This document shows positions 32,903 through 40,204 of a DNA stretch of 64,000 nucleotides, piece by piece. The stretch lies in assembly GCF_009831625.1 (NCBI RefSeq), contig NZ_WUUS01000012.1, positions 43,503 to 107,502 of the forward strand, written 5' to 3'. Numbering within the stretch: the stretch's first letter is position 1; each line of letters opens with the position of its first letter. This stretch comes from Halobaculum saliterrae (GTDB taxonomy: Archaea > Halobacteriota > Halobacteria > Halobacteriales > Haloferacaceae). The notes under the pieces are model-generated. The model was given only the letters and a program-made list of their open reading frames with translations. It was not told the origin of the DNA and ran no database searches. The translations under genes were made by a program, and so were the position numbers.

Positions 32903-32912
32903 TAAATTATAA
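32903..32912 (-). promoter_or_regulatory. TATA box of the transfer operon
   Basis: TTATAATTTA on the minus strand lies 107 bp upstream of the ATG at 32796 and 31 bp downstream of operator C, in an AT-rich patch within otherwise GC-rich DNA. A leader of about 80 bases is implied. Confidence 0.5.
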
Positions 32913-32943
32913 CCAAATTACTGGTTGTCCTCGTAGAAAAGAC

Positions 32944-32985
32944 TTAACCAACACTTGTCGGTAGGGGTAGAGTTCTGTTGGTTAA
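32944..32985. promoter_or_regulatory. Inverted-repeat operator, site C
   Basis: TTAACCAACA (32944-32953) and TGTTGGTTAA (32976-32985) are exact inverted repeats with a 22-nt spacer, the same arms and spacing as site B. It stands upstream of the TATA box of the transfer operon and 18 bp after the xseB stop. Confidence 0.75.
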
Positions 32986-33003
32986 GAGTGTGATTCCGCT
33001 CAC

Positions 33004-33186
33004 TTACTCTAGCTCCACAACCTCGCCGCTTCCCTCGTCGAGGAGCTCTCGTACCTCTCTCAGGAGTTCCTGCCCTTCCTCGTGGAGGGCTGTACCTTCA
33101 TCGAGGCCGCATTCGTCCGTGTCGAGCTGCTCAATAATCTCCTCGACGCGGTTCAGCCGATCATGGATTTCGGCGTCGTTTGCCAC
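33004..33186 (-). CDS. xseB: Exodeoxyribonuclease VII small subunit
   Basis: The 60-residue product (ANDAEIHDRLNRVEEIIEQLDTDECGLDEGTALHEEG and on, in the XseB helical-hairpin pattern) partners XseA. I chose the GTG at 33186 rather than the ATG at 33207. A GGTGAT ribosome-binding site ends 7 nt before the GTG, and this start follows the xseA stop by 2 bp instead of overlapping it. Exonuclease VII degrades single-stranded DNA. The partner gene is interrupted by an amber codon. Confidence 0.85.
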   Translation of the reverse strand: MANDAEIHDRLNRVEEIIEQLDTDECGLDEGTALHEEGQELLREVRELLDEGSGEVVELE

Positions 33187-33188
33187 GG

Positions 33189-34241
33189 TTAGATCACCCC
33201 CAGCCAAAGTCCGGTGATGACCAACAACAGCAACAGCAGTACAGCGATGGCGACCTTGTAGTAAATCGGTGGGACGCCCTCGGGTGCGGTCGCTTCATCG
33301 ACTGCTTCGGCGAGCTCCTGTTCGTGTTCGTGCTCCTGCTGGAAGGTCTCGTACGCGGCGTCGAGCTGTTGCTCCAGCGGCTCGATCTCACTCGCGAGGA
33401 ACTCTTGGCGGGAGTTTACGATATACTCGCCGGCGGCGGTTGGCGTGATCGTCGCGACGTCCGCCACCTGATCCGCGATGAGTCGGTCATCCGTGTGTCC
33501 GATGGCGGTGACCACTGGGGTATTGGCGGTGAAGATCGCCTCCGCGACCCGCTCGGTATTGAAGGCTTGGAGGTTCGAATCGCTCCCCCCACCACGGCCA
33601 ACGATGATCGCGTCGACGTCCTCTGAGCGGTCAAGATGGTGGATGCCGTTCGCGATGGACGTCGGCGCGTTCGACCCCTGGACGGTTGCGTCCTTTACCA
33701 GGATGTCGACGGTGGGGTCCTGTTCGTGGATCGCGTTCTGGATGTCGTACCGGGCGTCTCCTCGAAGGGACGTGACGACGCCGACCCGCTCCGGGAACGC
33801 CGGTGGTTGCTGTTTCTGCTCGTCGTCGAACCAGCCACGCTCTTCGAGTTCGCTTCGCAGTCGCTCGACTGCAGCCGCCTGGTCGCCGTCGCCGACGACG
33901 ATCACCTCCCACGGTTTGAGGTCGATTTTCCCACCTTCGACCCAGTAATCGATATCGCCCTCGAGGATGACTTCGGTCCCGTCCTCGAGGTCGGCGTCCA
34001 TCTCCCGGTAGCGGTTCGCCCAGATCATACAGGGGAGTTCGGCGTCGCCGTCGGTGAGCGTGAAGTAGAGCGCCGTACTGTTCTTGTGGAGGTCAGTGAC
34101 CTCCCCGATACAGCGGACGCCGTTGAGGGCTGGCGTGTCCTAGACGACCGACGCGATCCGGTCGTTCAGCTGGGACACGCTGAGGACCTCTCTCGCATCG
34201 GGTTCGACCGCCTGCCGTTCGGTATCCGGTGCGTCCGCCAT
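33189..34241 (-). pseudogene. xseA: Exodeoxyribonuclease VII large subunit with in-frame amber codon
   Basis: Reading from ATG 34241 (MADAPDTERQAVEPDAREV) gives the XseA N-terminal OB domain (LSVSQLNDRIASVV). A TAG at 34140-34142 follows. The same frame then continues with DTPALNGVRCIGEVTDLHKNS and the rest of the protein to 33189. The catalytic part is intact (RVGVVTSLRGDARYDIQ, IIVGRGGGSDSNLQAFN, VVTAIGHTDDRLIADQVADV), and the C-terminus ends in a membrane helix (VAIAVLLLLLLVITGLWLG). A single C-to-T change in a CAG codon would explain the stop. Translation could restart at ATG 34028, which would lose most of the OB fold. Confidence 0.85.
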
Positions 34242-34316
34242 CTCCGTTTCCTAACTTCTGAACAGGAACCTCAAAAAGCTACGTTCGAGTGGCGAGGTTG
34301 GCTGCGTTACGCAGAC

Positions 34317-34484
34317 CTACAGATCGCGGGGCTGGACCGTCTTCCGGTCGTTGGCCTCGGCACGCTCTGCAGCGTCGTCGAGTAGTTCGGCGACCTCTTC
34401 GTTGAGAGCGTCGTAGAAATCTGCCGAGACGTTGTGGTCCGCAAGTGCGTCCTTCACGGCTGCTTTGACGATTAGGTCAGACAT
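34317..34484 (-). CDS. Small histone-fold protein (DUF1931-like, 55 aa)
   Basis: This short gene encodes MSDLIVKAAVKDALADHNV, then SADFYDALNEEVAELLDDAA, then ERAEANDRKTVQPRDL. The final helix and the KTVQPRDL ending are the hallmarks of a single histone fold of the DUF1931 group common in haloarchaea. It would bind DNA as a dimer. The TATA box at 34511-34520 puts the transcript start about 5 nt before the ATG, so translation is nearly leaderless. Confidence 0.88.
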   Translation of the reverse strand: MSDLIVKAAVKDALADHNVSADFYDALNEEVAELLDDAAERAEANDRKTVQPRDL

Positions 34485-34510
34485 TCCATCGCGGCCTTCT
34501 CTTGTCCATC

Positions 34511-34520
34511 ATATAAAAGT
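34511..34520 (-). promoter_or_regulatory. TATA box of the histone-fold gene
   Basis: ACTTTTATAT on the minus strand is centred about 31 bp upstream of the ATG at 34484, the expected distance for a leaderless or nearly leaderless haloarchaeal transcript. Confidence 0.55.
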
Positions 34521-34681
34521 TCGAACTTTCGGTCTGCCGTCTGAGCGTATATAGGTAATACACCAAGCGCCCCGGAAAAATCAACGCACCAATATTGGAT
34601 ATGGAAATAACCGGACTCAGGGACATCAGAATTGCGCCTACAGTCGTCGACATCACGAACCGTTGCGTAGCAAATTATAAA

Positions 34682-34701
34682 TTTAGTCACGTCTAATTTA
34701 T
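34682..34701. promoter_or_regulatory. DtxR-type operator before the regulator gene
   Basis: TTTAG, six bases, CTAATTTAT. The inner TTTAG/CTAA arms are an inverted repeat. The same 20-bp layout, with different middle bases, occurs at 35432-35451 before the multicopper oxidase gene. It lies between a TTATAAA box (34675-34681) and the ATG at 34707, suggesting autorepression. Confidence 0.65.
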
Positions 34702-34706
34702 GGCCA

Positions 34707-35384
34707 ATGCTGAGCGCGATCATGGAGGACTATCTCAAAGTGATCTATTATCTCCAGAACGAAACGAACGACCGGGTACGAACCTCAGCTCTTGCGGAGT
34801 ATATGGACGTAGAACAATCGACAATTACCAGTATGATGAAAAAGTTATCAGACCGAGATTTGGTACATTACGAACCCTATCAGGGGGTCACACTCTCAGA
34901 TGCTGGAATCCCTATTGCTCTCGAGATTATTCGCCACCACCGACTCTTAGAACGATATCTCACGGATCACCTCGAGTATGATTGGGCAGAGGTACATGAC
35001 GAAGCAGATCGCCTCGAACATCACATAAGCAGTCAGTTCGCCGACCGGATTGCGAAGCAGTTGGGAGATCCAACGGTTGACCCGCATGGCGACCCGATTC
35101 CCACGGCGGATCTGGACGTTTCGGGAGCAAAACATGGCGATACGCTTGCTGATCATCAGGTGGGAGACAGCGTTCGAATCGAACGGGTTCCGGACAAAGA
35201 TCCGGCTCTTCTCCGGTATCTGTCCGAACACAGAATTCGCCCCGGAGTTGTAGTGGAAATTATTGAGACTACATCGTTTGGAATGGTCACTTTTGAACTT
35301 GGTAGCGGCGACGATACAATTTCGCTACCCGAGGACGTTGCACGTTCTATATCGACCCAATCTCTCACCACCGGTACTAATTGA
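34707..35384 (+). CDS. DtxR/MntR (SirR)-family metal-dependent regulator
   Basis: The 225-residue protein has an N-terminal winged helix (MEDYLKVIYYLQNETNDRVRTSALAEYMDV, STITSMMKKLSDRDLVHYEPYQG). A dimerisation/metal-binding domain follows with the typical RHHRLLERYLTDHLEYDWAEVHDEADRLEHHIS stretch, then a C-terminal SH3-like FeoA domain. Members sense Mn or Fe and repress uptake genes. A start at 34722 (MEDYL) is an alternative. The regulator is followed by the oxidase, a ZIP transporter and a blue copper protein, so it probably controls them through the shared operator. It also suggests self-control. Confidence 0.92.
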   Translation: MLSAIMEDYLKVIYYLQNETNDRVRTSALAEYMDVEQSTITSMMKKLSDRDLVHYEPYQGVTLSDAGIPIALEIIRHHRLLERYLTDHLEYDWAEVHDEADRLEHHISSQFADRIAKQLGDPTVDPHGDPIPTADLDVSGAKHGDTLADHQVGDSVRIERVPDKDPALLRYLSEHRIRPGVVVEIIETTSFGMVTFELGSGDDTISLPEDVARSISTQSLTTGTN

Positions 35385-35431
35385 GACGCTGAAAGGTTGA
35401 CTTCCGGATATTAGTTTAGACTCACTCAAAG

Positions 35432-35451
35432 TTTAGATGCCTCTAATTTAT
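35432..35451. promoter_or_regulatory. DtxR-type operator overlapping the oxidase TATA box
   Basis: TTTAG, six bases, CTAATTTAT, directly followed by ATATT so that the right half merges with a TATA box (35445-35453). The match to 34682-34701 is exact outside the six middle bases. Binding here would block the basal factors. Confidence 0.65.
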
Positions 35452-35511
35452 ATATTGGGTGGGTCAATTAGCGAATATGGGTATCCAAAGGCTCGACCAG
35501 CGGAGGAGATC

Positions 35512-36771
35512 ATGCCATCGATAGATTACGACAGTGCAGCGGACGTCACAGAACGACTCGAACAGCGACTGGTTGAATCGCTCACCGGTGAATCGAGCGT
35601 CAGTCGTCGCACGGTACTCGGTGGTCTCGGTGTCGCCGGGGGTGCAGCAGTCGGACTCGGGAGTTCTCGGGCAAGTGCTTCATCCGACCATGAGGACGAG
35701 GATGAACACGGTAACTTCGGTGCGGTGGGCGAATACCGGGATTTGGATTTCGACCCTCACGAGTTCCTCACTGCCTTCAATACTGGAGATAGCGGCCAAG
35801 ATAACGTTCCCCAGCAGGTCTACGAGGAGGATGGCCGAACCGTACGGGAGTTCGAGTTCACTGCCGTCGACACGACGATCACGATCGCGCCGGGCGTCGA
35901 GTTCCAGGCGTGGGCATACAACGGTCAGGTACCGGGTCCGACGATCCGCGCCGTTGAGGGTGACTTGTTCCGCGTCAAGTTCACCAACTTGGGGCGGCAC
36001 GCTCACACGATTCACCCGCACCTGAAGAATCTCAACCCGCGAATGGATGGAATCCCCCAGAACGGACCAGGGGTACTCGATACGGGTGAATCCTTCACGT
36101 ACGAGTGGATTGCCCAGCCTGCCGGAACGCACTTCTATCACTGCCACTCGCTCCCACTGAAAGAGCACATCCACCGCGGACTCTACGGCACGATCATCGT
36201 CGATCCGGACCCCGAGCGCGTCAGGGAGAACCCACGCGACTACGTCAATTATCCTGGGCCGATTACCGACGACCTTCGGACACAGCTCGTCGAAGAGGCG
36301 AAGAGCCGGAATCACGAGTACGCCGAAAACGACGCCGTCAACGAGATGGTGATGGTGATGAACTCGTTCGACACCAACTTTGACGGCGGGAATGAGGTCT
36401 ACGCGGCGAACACACGGGCGTTCGGATACGGGGTTGGTGACACCGACGGCAATGGCAACTGGACGGCGGGGGAGACGAAACGCCCCATCCAGATCGACAA
36501 GAACGAACGCCAGCGCGTGTACCTCTCTAATGCAACGGAGTTCGACCTCATCAATTCGTTCCACACGCACTCGCAGTTCTTCGACTACTACGACCACGGA
36601 ACGACGCTGACGCCAACGCGCAAGACTGTGGATACGATTATGCAGACCCAAGCGCAGCGCGGCATCATCGAGATCGACTACTCGGATCACGAGCCTGGAC
36701 TATACATGTTCCACGCGCATCAGTCGGAGTTCGCCGAACTCGGCTGGATGAGCTTTTTCGAGGTGGTCTAA
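35512..36771 (+). CDS. Tat-exported two-domain multicopper oxidase (NirK-like)
   Basis: I chose the ATG at 35512, behind a GGAGGAGATC ribosome-binding site; the ATG at 35437 lies inside the operator. The 419-residue protein has a twin-arginine signal (SRRTVLGGLGVAGGAAVG). Two cupredoxin domains follow with ligand motifs HAHTIHPHLK, HFYHCHSLPLKEHIHRGLYG, NSFHTHSQFFDYY and YMFHAHQSEFAELGWM. A T1 Cys and the HxH pairs of the T2/T3 centre are present. Relatives are nitrite reductases and two-domain laccases; oxidation of a metal or small substrate outside the cell is more likely here given the ZIP neighbour. The stop is 1 bp from the next ATG. Confidence 0.88.
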   Translation: MPSIDYDSAADVTERLEQRLVESLTGESSVSRRTVLGGLGVAGGAAVGLGSSRASASSDHEDEDEHGNFGAVGEYRDLDFDPHEFLTAFNTGDSGQDNVPQQVYEEDGRTVREFEFTAVDTTITIAPGVEFQAWAYNGQVPGPTIRAVEGDLFRVKFTNLGRHAHTIHPHLKNLNPRMDGIPQNGPGVLDTGESFTYEWIAQPAGTHFYHCHSLPLKEHIHRGLYGTIIVDPDPERVRENPRDYVNYPGPITDDLRTQLVEEAKSRNHEYAENDAVNEMVMVMNSFDTNFDGGNEVYAANTRAFGYGVGDTDGNGNWTAGETKRPIQIDKNERQRVYLSNATEFDLINSFHTHSQFFDYYDHGTTLTPTRKTVDTIMQTQAQRGIIEIDYSDHEPGLYMFHAHQSEFAELGWMSFFEVV

Positions 36772-36772
36772 C

Positions 36773-38023
36773 ATGGCGGACAAGACACAAAACTCGACGA
36801 CAGACGGTGGGGTGGCAGCTGAGAACGAGCGCACACAACCGCTCGGACTTCCGCGGTGGGTCAGCGCACTGCTCCCGATCGTGTTGCTCGTACTCGTCTT
36901 GGGCGTGTTCGCGTTCACGTCACCGCTCGCTGGTGTTCAGAGCGGTGAACCGCTTCCCGACGTGACGGTCACGCACACGACGCTTCCGAGCGACGAAACG
37001 GTCGTACTGCATGTGACGAACAACGGGCCCGAATCCGTGACGATATCACAGGTCCTCGTCGACGAAGCATACTGGAACTTCCGGGTCGAAGGAGCCGGTG
37101 GTGACCAAACGCTTGCCCCGATGGAAAGTGCACGGATCGTGATTCCGTATCACTGGAATCCAGGGTGGGATCTCGAAGTCGCTCTCGTCCTCTCTGATGG
37201 AGCGACGTTCCATAATACGATCGTCGCTCCGAGCCAGTCACCCGGCTTTAGCCTGAGTCTGCTCGGGACGCTTGCAATCATCGGGCTGTTCGTCGGCGTG
37301 ATCCCGGTCGCACTCGGAATGCTCTGGTTCCCCTATATCAAGACGATGAGCGACCGGTGGCTACATGCCGTCCTCTTATTTGCGGCCGGTGTCCTGGGCT
37401 TTCTGGCGTTCGACGCCGGGTTCGAGGCGTTCGAACTCGCCGAGCGGGTTCCAGGCGCTTACGAGGGCAACCTCTTGGTCGTTTTCGGGATCTTCGGCGC
37501 ACTCCTGTTGGTACAGGCGATCAGTGCGTGGCGGGAGGGTCGTGTCGTCGCTGGTGATAGTCGGGCGAGTAGCGGTCTCTGGATCGCCTATTTGGTCGCG
37601 GTCGGGATCGGCCTGCACAACCTCGCCGAGGGGTTGGCGATCGGGAGTTCGTTCGCACTCGGGCGTGTGTCGCTCGGCGCGTTCCTCGTGATCGGGTTCA
37701 TGCTCCACAACGTGACGGAAGGCCCGGCTGTCGTCGCGCCGGTCGCTCGCGGAAAACGCCCGTCGATCAAGCACTTCGCCGCGCTCGGCGTCATCGCCGG
37801 CGCACCCGTCATCCTCGGTGGATGGATCGGGAGTCTGGCGTACTCGCCGACGATCGGTGCCTTCTTCCTCGCAATCGGGGTGGGTGCCATCCTACAGGTC
37901 AACTGGGAGATTGCGCGAATGGTTCGGGATGCAGGCGGCCGCGTGGCCAGCGCCACGAATCTCCTTGCATTCCTGCTCGGTCTCGGTGTTATGTACGTGA
38001 CTGACCTCTTCGTGGCGCTCTAA
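36773..38023 (+). CDS. ZIP-family metal transporter with extracellular domain
   Basis: The 416-residue protein starts with one membrane helix, then an extracellular beta domain of about 110 residues (DVTVTHTTLPSDETVVLHVTNNGPESVT). The ZIP part then carries the metal-site helices GIGLHNLAEGLAIGSSF and GFMLHNVTEGPAVVAPV (HN-x2-EG in both). ZIP proteins import Zn, Fe or Mn. The extra N-terminal domain is unusual for the family and may receive metal from the upstream oxidase. The gene is co-transcribed with the oxidase. Confidence 0.88.
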   Translation: MADKTQNSTTDGGVAAENERTQPLGLPRWVSALLPIVLLVLVLGVFAFTSPLAGVQSGEPLPDVTVTHTTLPSDETVVLHVTNNGPESVTISQVLVDEAYWNFRVEGAGGDQTLAPMESARIVIPYHWNPGWDLEVALVLSDGATFHNTIVAPSQSPGFSLSLLGTLAIIGLFVGVIPVALGMLWFPYIKTMSDRWLHAVLLFAAGVLGFLAFDAGFEAFELAERVPGAYEGNLLVVFGIFGALLLVQAISAWREGRVVAGDSRASSGLWIAYLVAVGIGLHNLAEGLAIGSSFALGRVSLGAFLVIGFMLHNVTEGPAVVAPVARGKRPSIKHFAALGVIAGAPVILGGWIGSLAYSPTIGAFFLAIGVGAILQVNWEIARMVRDAGGRVASATNLLAFLLGLGVMYVTDLFVAL

Positions 38024-38047
38024 CAGGTCCCATCCATCTCTCTACCA

Positions 38048-38470
38048 ATGTCACTCGAATCCTCCGATCGACGGACGATGTTGCGACTCTGTACTGCCGC
38101 CCTAGCGACACTCAGCACCGCTGGATGTTTGAACAGACAGTCATCGTCGATTCAGACCATAACGATGCCCGACAGCCACCGGTTTGAGCCGAAGACTGCG
38201 ACGATCGAAACAGGGGAGACGGTAACGTGGACGAACGAGAGCGATATCGAGCACACGGTCACCGCGTATGAAGACGAGATTCCAGACGAGGCCGCATACT
38301 TCGCAAGCGGTGGCTTCGAATCAGAGCGGGCTGCGAGGAACCGAATAACCGAGGGACTCATCGCTCCGGGGGAGAAGTACGAGTACACGTTCGACCACCC
38401 TGGAACGTACGGATACTTCTGTATCCCGCATGAGAGTTCTGGAATGGTCGGGACAATTCAAGTGAAGTAA
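38048..38470 (+). CDS. Plastocyanin/halocyanin-like blue copper lipoprotein
   Basis: The 140-residue protein has a lipobox (STAGC) behind a short signal with an RR pair (DRRTMLRL). The cupredoxin ligands are His in SDIEHTVTAYED, then Cys, His and Met in YGYFCIPHESSGMVGTIQV. It is a periplasm-facing electron carrier. It lies 24 bp after the ZIP gene and probably belongs to the same operon. Confidence 0.9.
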   Translation: MSLESSDRRTMLRLCTAALATLSTAGCLNRQSSSIQTITMPDSHRFEPKTATIETGETVTWTNESDIEHTVTAYEDEIPDEAAYFASGGFESERAARNRITEGLIAPGEKYEYTFDHPGTYGYFCIPHESSGMVGTIQVK

Positions 38471-38522
38471 TCGAACAATCTTGGTCTCGTTCCGACGAAA
38501 CACATCCACAAACTCGTTACGA

Positions 38523-39035
38523 TCACTCCGGCAGTAGGTTATCGACGAGGCGGGTGAACCGGTCGATCATCCGATCAGACAGCGAGGGGGCGATCTCTTC
38601 CATGAGACGAGCGGTCTCTGTTGGCTTGGCTGCGACCAACGTCACGTGATTATTGGTATCTCGGTGTTTCTCGATGAGATTCTGTTCCATCAAATGATTC
38701 AAGTGCCACTCGAGGCTTCCTCGAGCAATCCCGAGGGACTCTGTGACAGCATCCGGTCTGGATGGCCCCTGTTCGAGAACACAGAATAAAATGTCGCGTG
38801 CCGTTTCCCGTCGAAGGACAGCGATTGCTCCCTGCTCCCACGCATCATATTCTGGTGTGTAATAGTGCGTTCGGCCATAGATGGGTAGTTCGACTATTTT
38901 TCCCTGTGTCTGGAGTTTCTTGAGATGGTACTGTACCTGTCCTGGTGCGAGGTCGAGTCTCCGCGTGAGTGCGTTGAAGTGTTCTCCAGGGTGGGTCGCA
39001 ATATACTCGTGAATCCGGTCACGTTGGTGTGTCAT
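38523..39035 (-). CDS. Double winged-helix transcriptional regulator
   Basis: There are two HTH units in 170 residues: EYIATHPGEHFNALTRRLDLAPGQVQYHLKKLQTQGKIVE, and then ETARDILFCVLEQGPSRPDAVTESLGIARGSLEWHLNHLMEQNLIEKH, read here as segments. The second resembles ArsR/MarR-type wings. No metal-binding cysteine cluster is visible. It overlaps its upstream partner, a membrane protein, by 4 bp, a pairing typical of haloarchaea. Confidence 0.85.
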   Translation of the reverse strand: MTHQRDRIHEYIATHPGEHFNALTRRLDLAPGQVQYHLKKLQTQGKIVELPIYGRTHYYTPEYDAWEQGAIAVLRRETARDILFCVLEQGPSRPDAVTESLGIARGSLEWHLNHLMEQNLIEKHRDTNNHVTLVAAKPTETARLMEEIAPSLSDRMIDRFTRLVDNLLPE

Positions 39036-39370
39036 GTATCGAAATTGGTCTCGTTCGAGATGGTTCGGGAGTGATAGACTGCAGCAATGACGAGCGCGAC
39101 AAGAATGATATCAAGTCCGTGTTCGAGGAGGTGATGGTCGGCTTGTGAGAACAGGCCTACGATGGTGATCCCCGCAACCGCAGAGCGTCCAAGAAGGGCA
39201 GCCAGCGCAGCGACGATTAACAGATATGGACGGGATTGGCGCTGAACGAACGCGCCGATCGCAAGTCCCAGAAGTACCGCTGTACCCGCAGCCGCGACGG
39301 TGATCACCGCGAGCAACGGAAGGGACTGCGAACCGGTGAGCTCGCTATGGAGTGGTACGACGCCCGTCAT
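39032..39370 (-). CDS. Small membrane protein paired with an HTH regulator (DUF7471-like)
   Basis: This 112-residue protein has about three membrane helices (LLAVITVAAAGTAVLLGLAIGAFV, YLLIVAALAALLGRSAVAGITIVG, LDIILVALVIAAVYH) and conserved-looking His residues (ADHHLLEHGLD) near the last helix. From memory, such proteins (DUF7471) accompany winged-helix regulators in haloarchaea and may be the sensor or target. The 4-bp overlap supports joint expression. Confidence 0.75.
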   Translation of the reverse strand: MTGVVPLHSELTGSQSLPLLAVITVAAAGTAVLLGLAIGAFVQRQSRPYLLIVAALAALLGRSAVAGITIVGLFSQADHHLLEHGLDIILVALVIAAVYHSRTISNETNFDT

Positions 39371-39540
39371 GTGGGCTAAATTTGAAACACAGCTACCTGA
39401 GAACGTCGATTCGAGTTGACGTGGGTGTTAGAATTGGAGAGAGTGGCTGGTGGTTCCAAACCTCTTTGGAGGGAGCAGTACCCAGCTGCAAACTACGATT
39501 GTCTCACTTTTTTCGTCCTTCACTATCACGATATACACAC

Positions 39541-40128
39541 ATGTCCTCGTTCTCAGATCGCGCGCTCCTGGCGACTGTCGTCGCGGATGTCATGCTGATT
39601 CTCGGGTACATCATCAGTGCGGTTCATCCTGACCGTCGAGTGTGGCCCATCGGCGATAGCTCCTCGCGGTGGTGGTTCAATTGGTCGACGCTCTCCGTCG
39701 TGTTCGCTGGATTTCCCGTGCTGGCCGCGCTCGATCGGGACTCATTTATTTTCACCGAACGCTGGAGCAAACTCGCAGGCAGCGGTATCGCCGCACTCGG
39801 CATGGGGTTTGCCTTATCGGCCCTCTTCGAACTTGGGTGGATGGAAAGCAGTGGAAGAGACGGGGAGCTTCGGACGGACGGAATTTATCAGTACACACGA
39901 AACCCCCAGAGTGTGGGATTCATCACATTCATCGTGGGTATGCTCCTCGCCACGAACTCTCAGAAATTGGTGGTGCATGGCATCCTAACGATCGTCGTGT
40001 ACGCGCTCTTCCCGTTTGCCGAAGAGCCGTGGCTACGAGAACAATACGGAGAAGAATACGAAGAGTACCGTGAGCGGACACCTCGATTTATCGGATGGGA
40101 ACTACTAAACAAGCTCGTCGGAAAATAG
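39541..40128 (+). CDS. Isoprenylcysteine carboxyl methyltransferase-like membrane protein
   Basis: The ATG at 39541 gives a 195-residue protein with four or five membrane helices. The C-terminal ICMT/PEMT signature is YQYTRNPQSVGFITFIVG ... EEPWLREQYGEEYEEYRERTPRFIG. ICMT-type proteins methylate using S-adenosylmethionine bound near this motif; prokaryotic substrates are largely unknown. No operon partner is obvious. Confidence 0.85.
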   Translation: MSSFSDRALLATVVADVMLILGYIISAVHPDRRVWPIGDSSSRWWFNWSTLSVVFAGFPVLAALDRDSFIFTERWSKLAGSGIAALGMGFALSALFELGWMESSGRDGELRTDGIYQYTRNPQSVGFITFIVGMLLATNSQKLVVHGILTIVVYALFPFAEEPWLREQYGEEYEEYRERTPRFIGWELLNKLVGK

Positions 40129-40204
40129 CCCGCTACCAACCTCAAGGAAGGATTCGAGAACTCTACCAGAACCACTTTTCGGCTGAGTTCCTAACTGCCG
40201 GCTA

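Noticed and set aside
34140..34142. Pyrrolysine insertion at the xseA amber codon
   Set aside because: No pyrrolysine genes are in the window and haloarchaea are not generally known to use it; a CAG-to-TAG mutation is simpler.
34590..34599. 10-bp palindrome CCAATATTGG
   Set aside because: It is isolated, not repeated elsewhere, and not clearly placed relative to either divergent promoter.
34472..34723. 83-codon minus-strand open frame covering the promoter of the histone-fold gene
   Set aside because: It overlaps the histone-fold gene start, its TATA box and the operator of the divergent regulator, and its amino-acid composition is not halophilic.
35437..35511. Longer N-terminus of the multicopper oxidase from ATG 35437
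   Set aside because: It would start inside the operator/TATA region and upstream of any possible transcript start; the ATG at 35512 has a strong ribosome-binding site.
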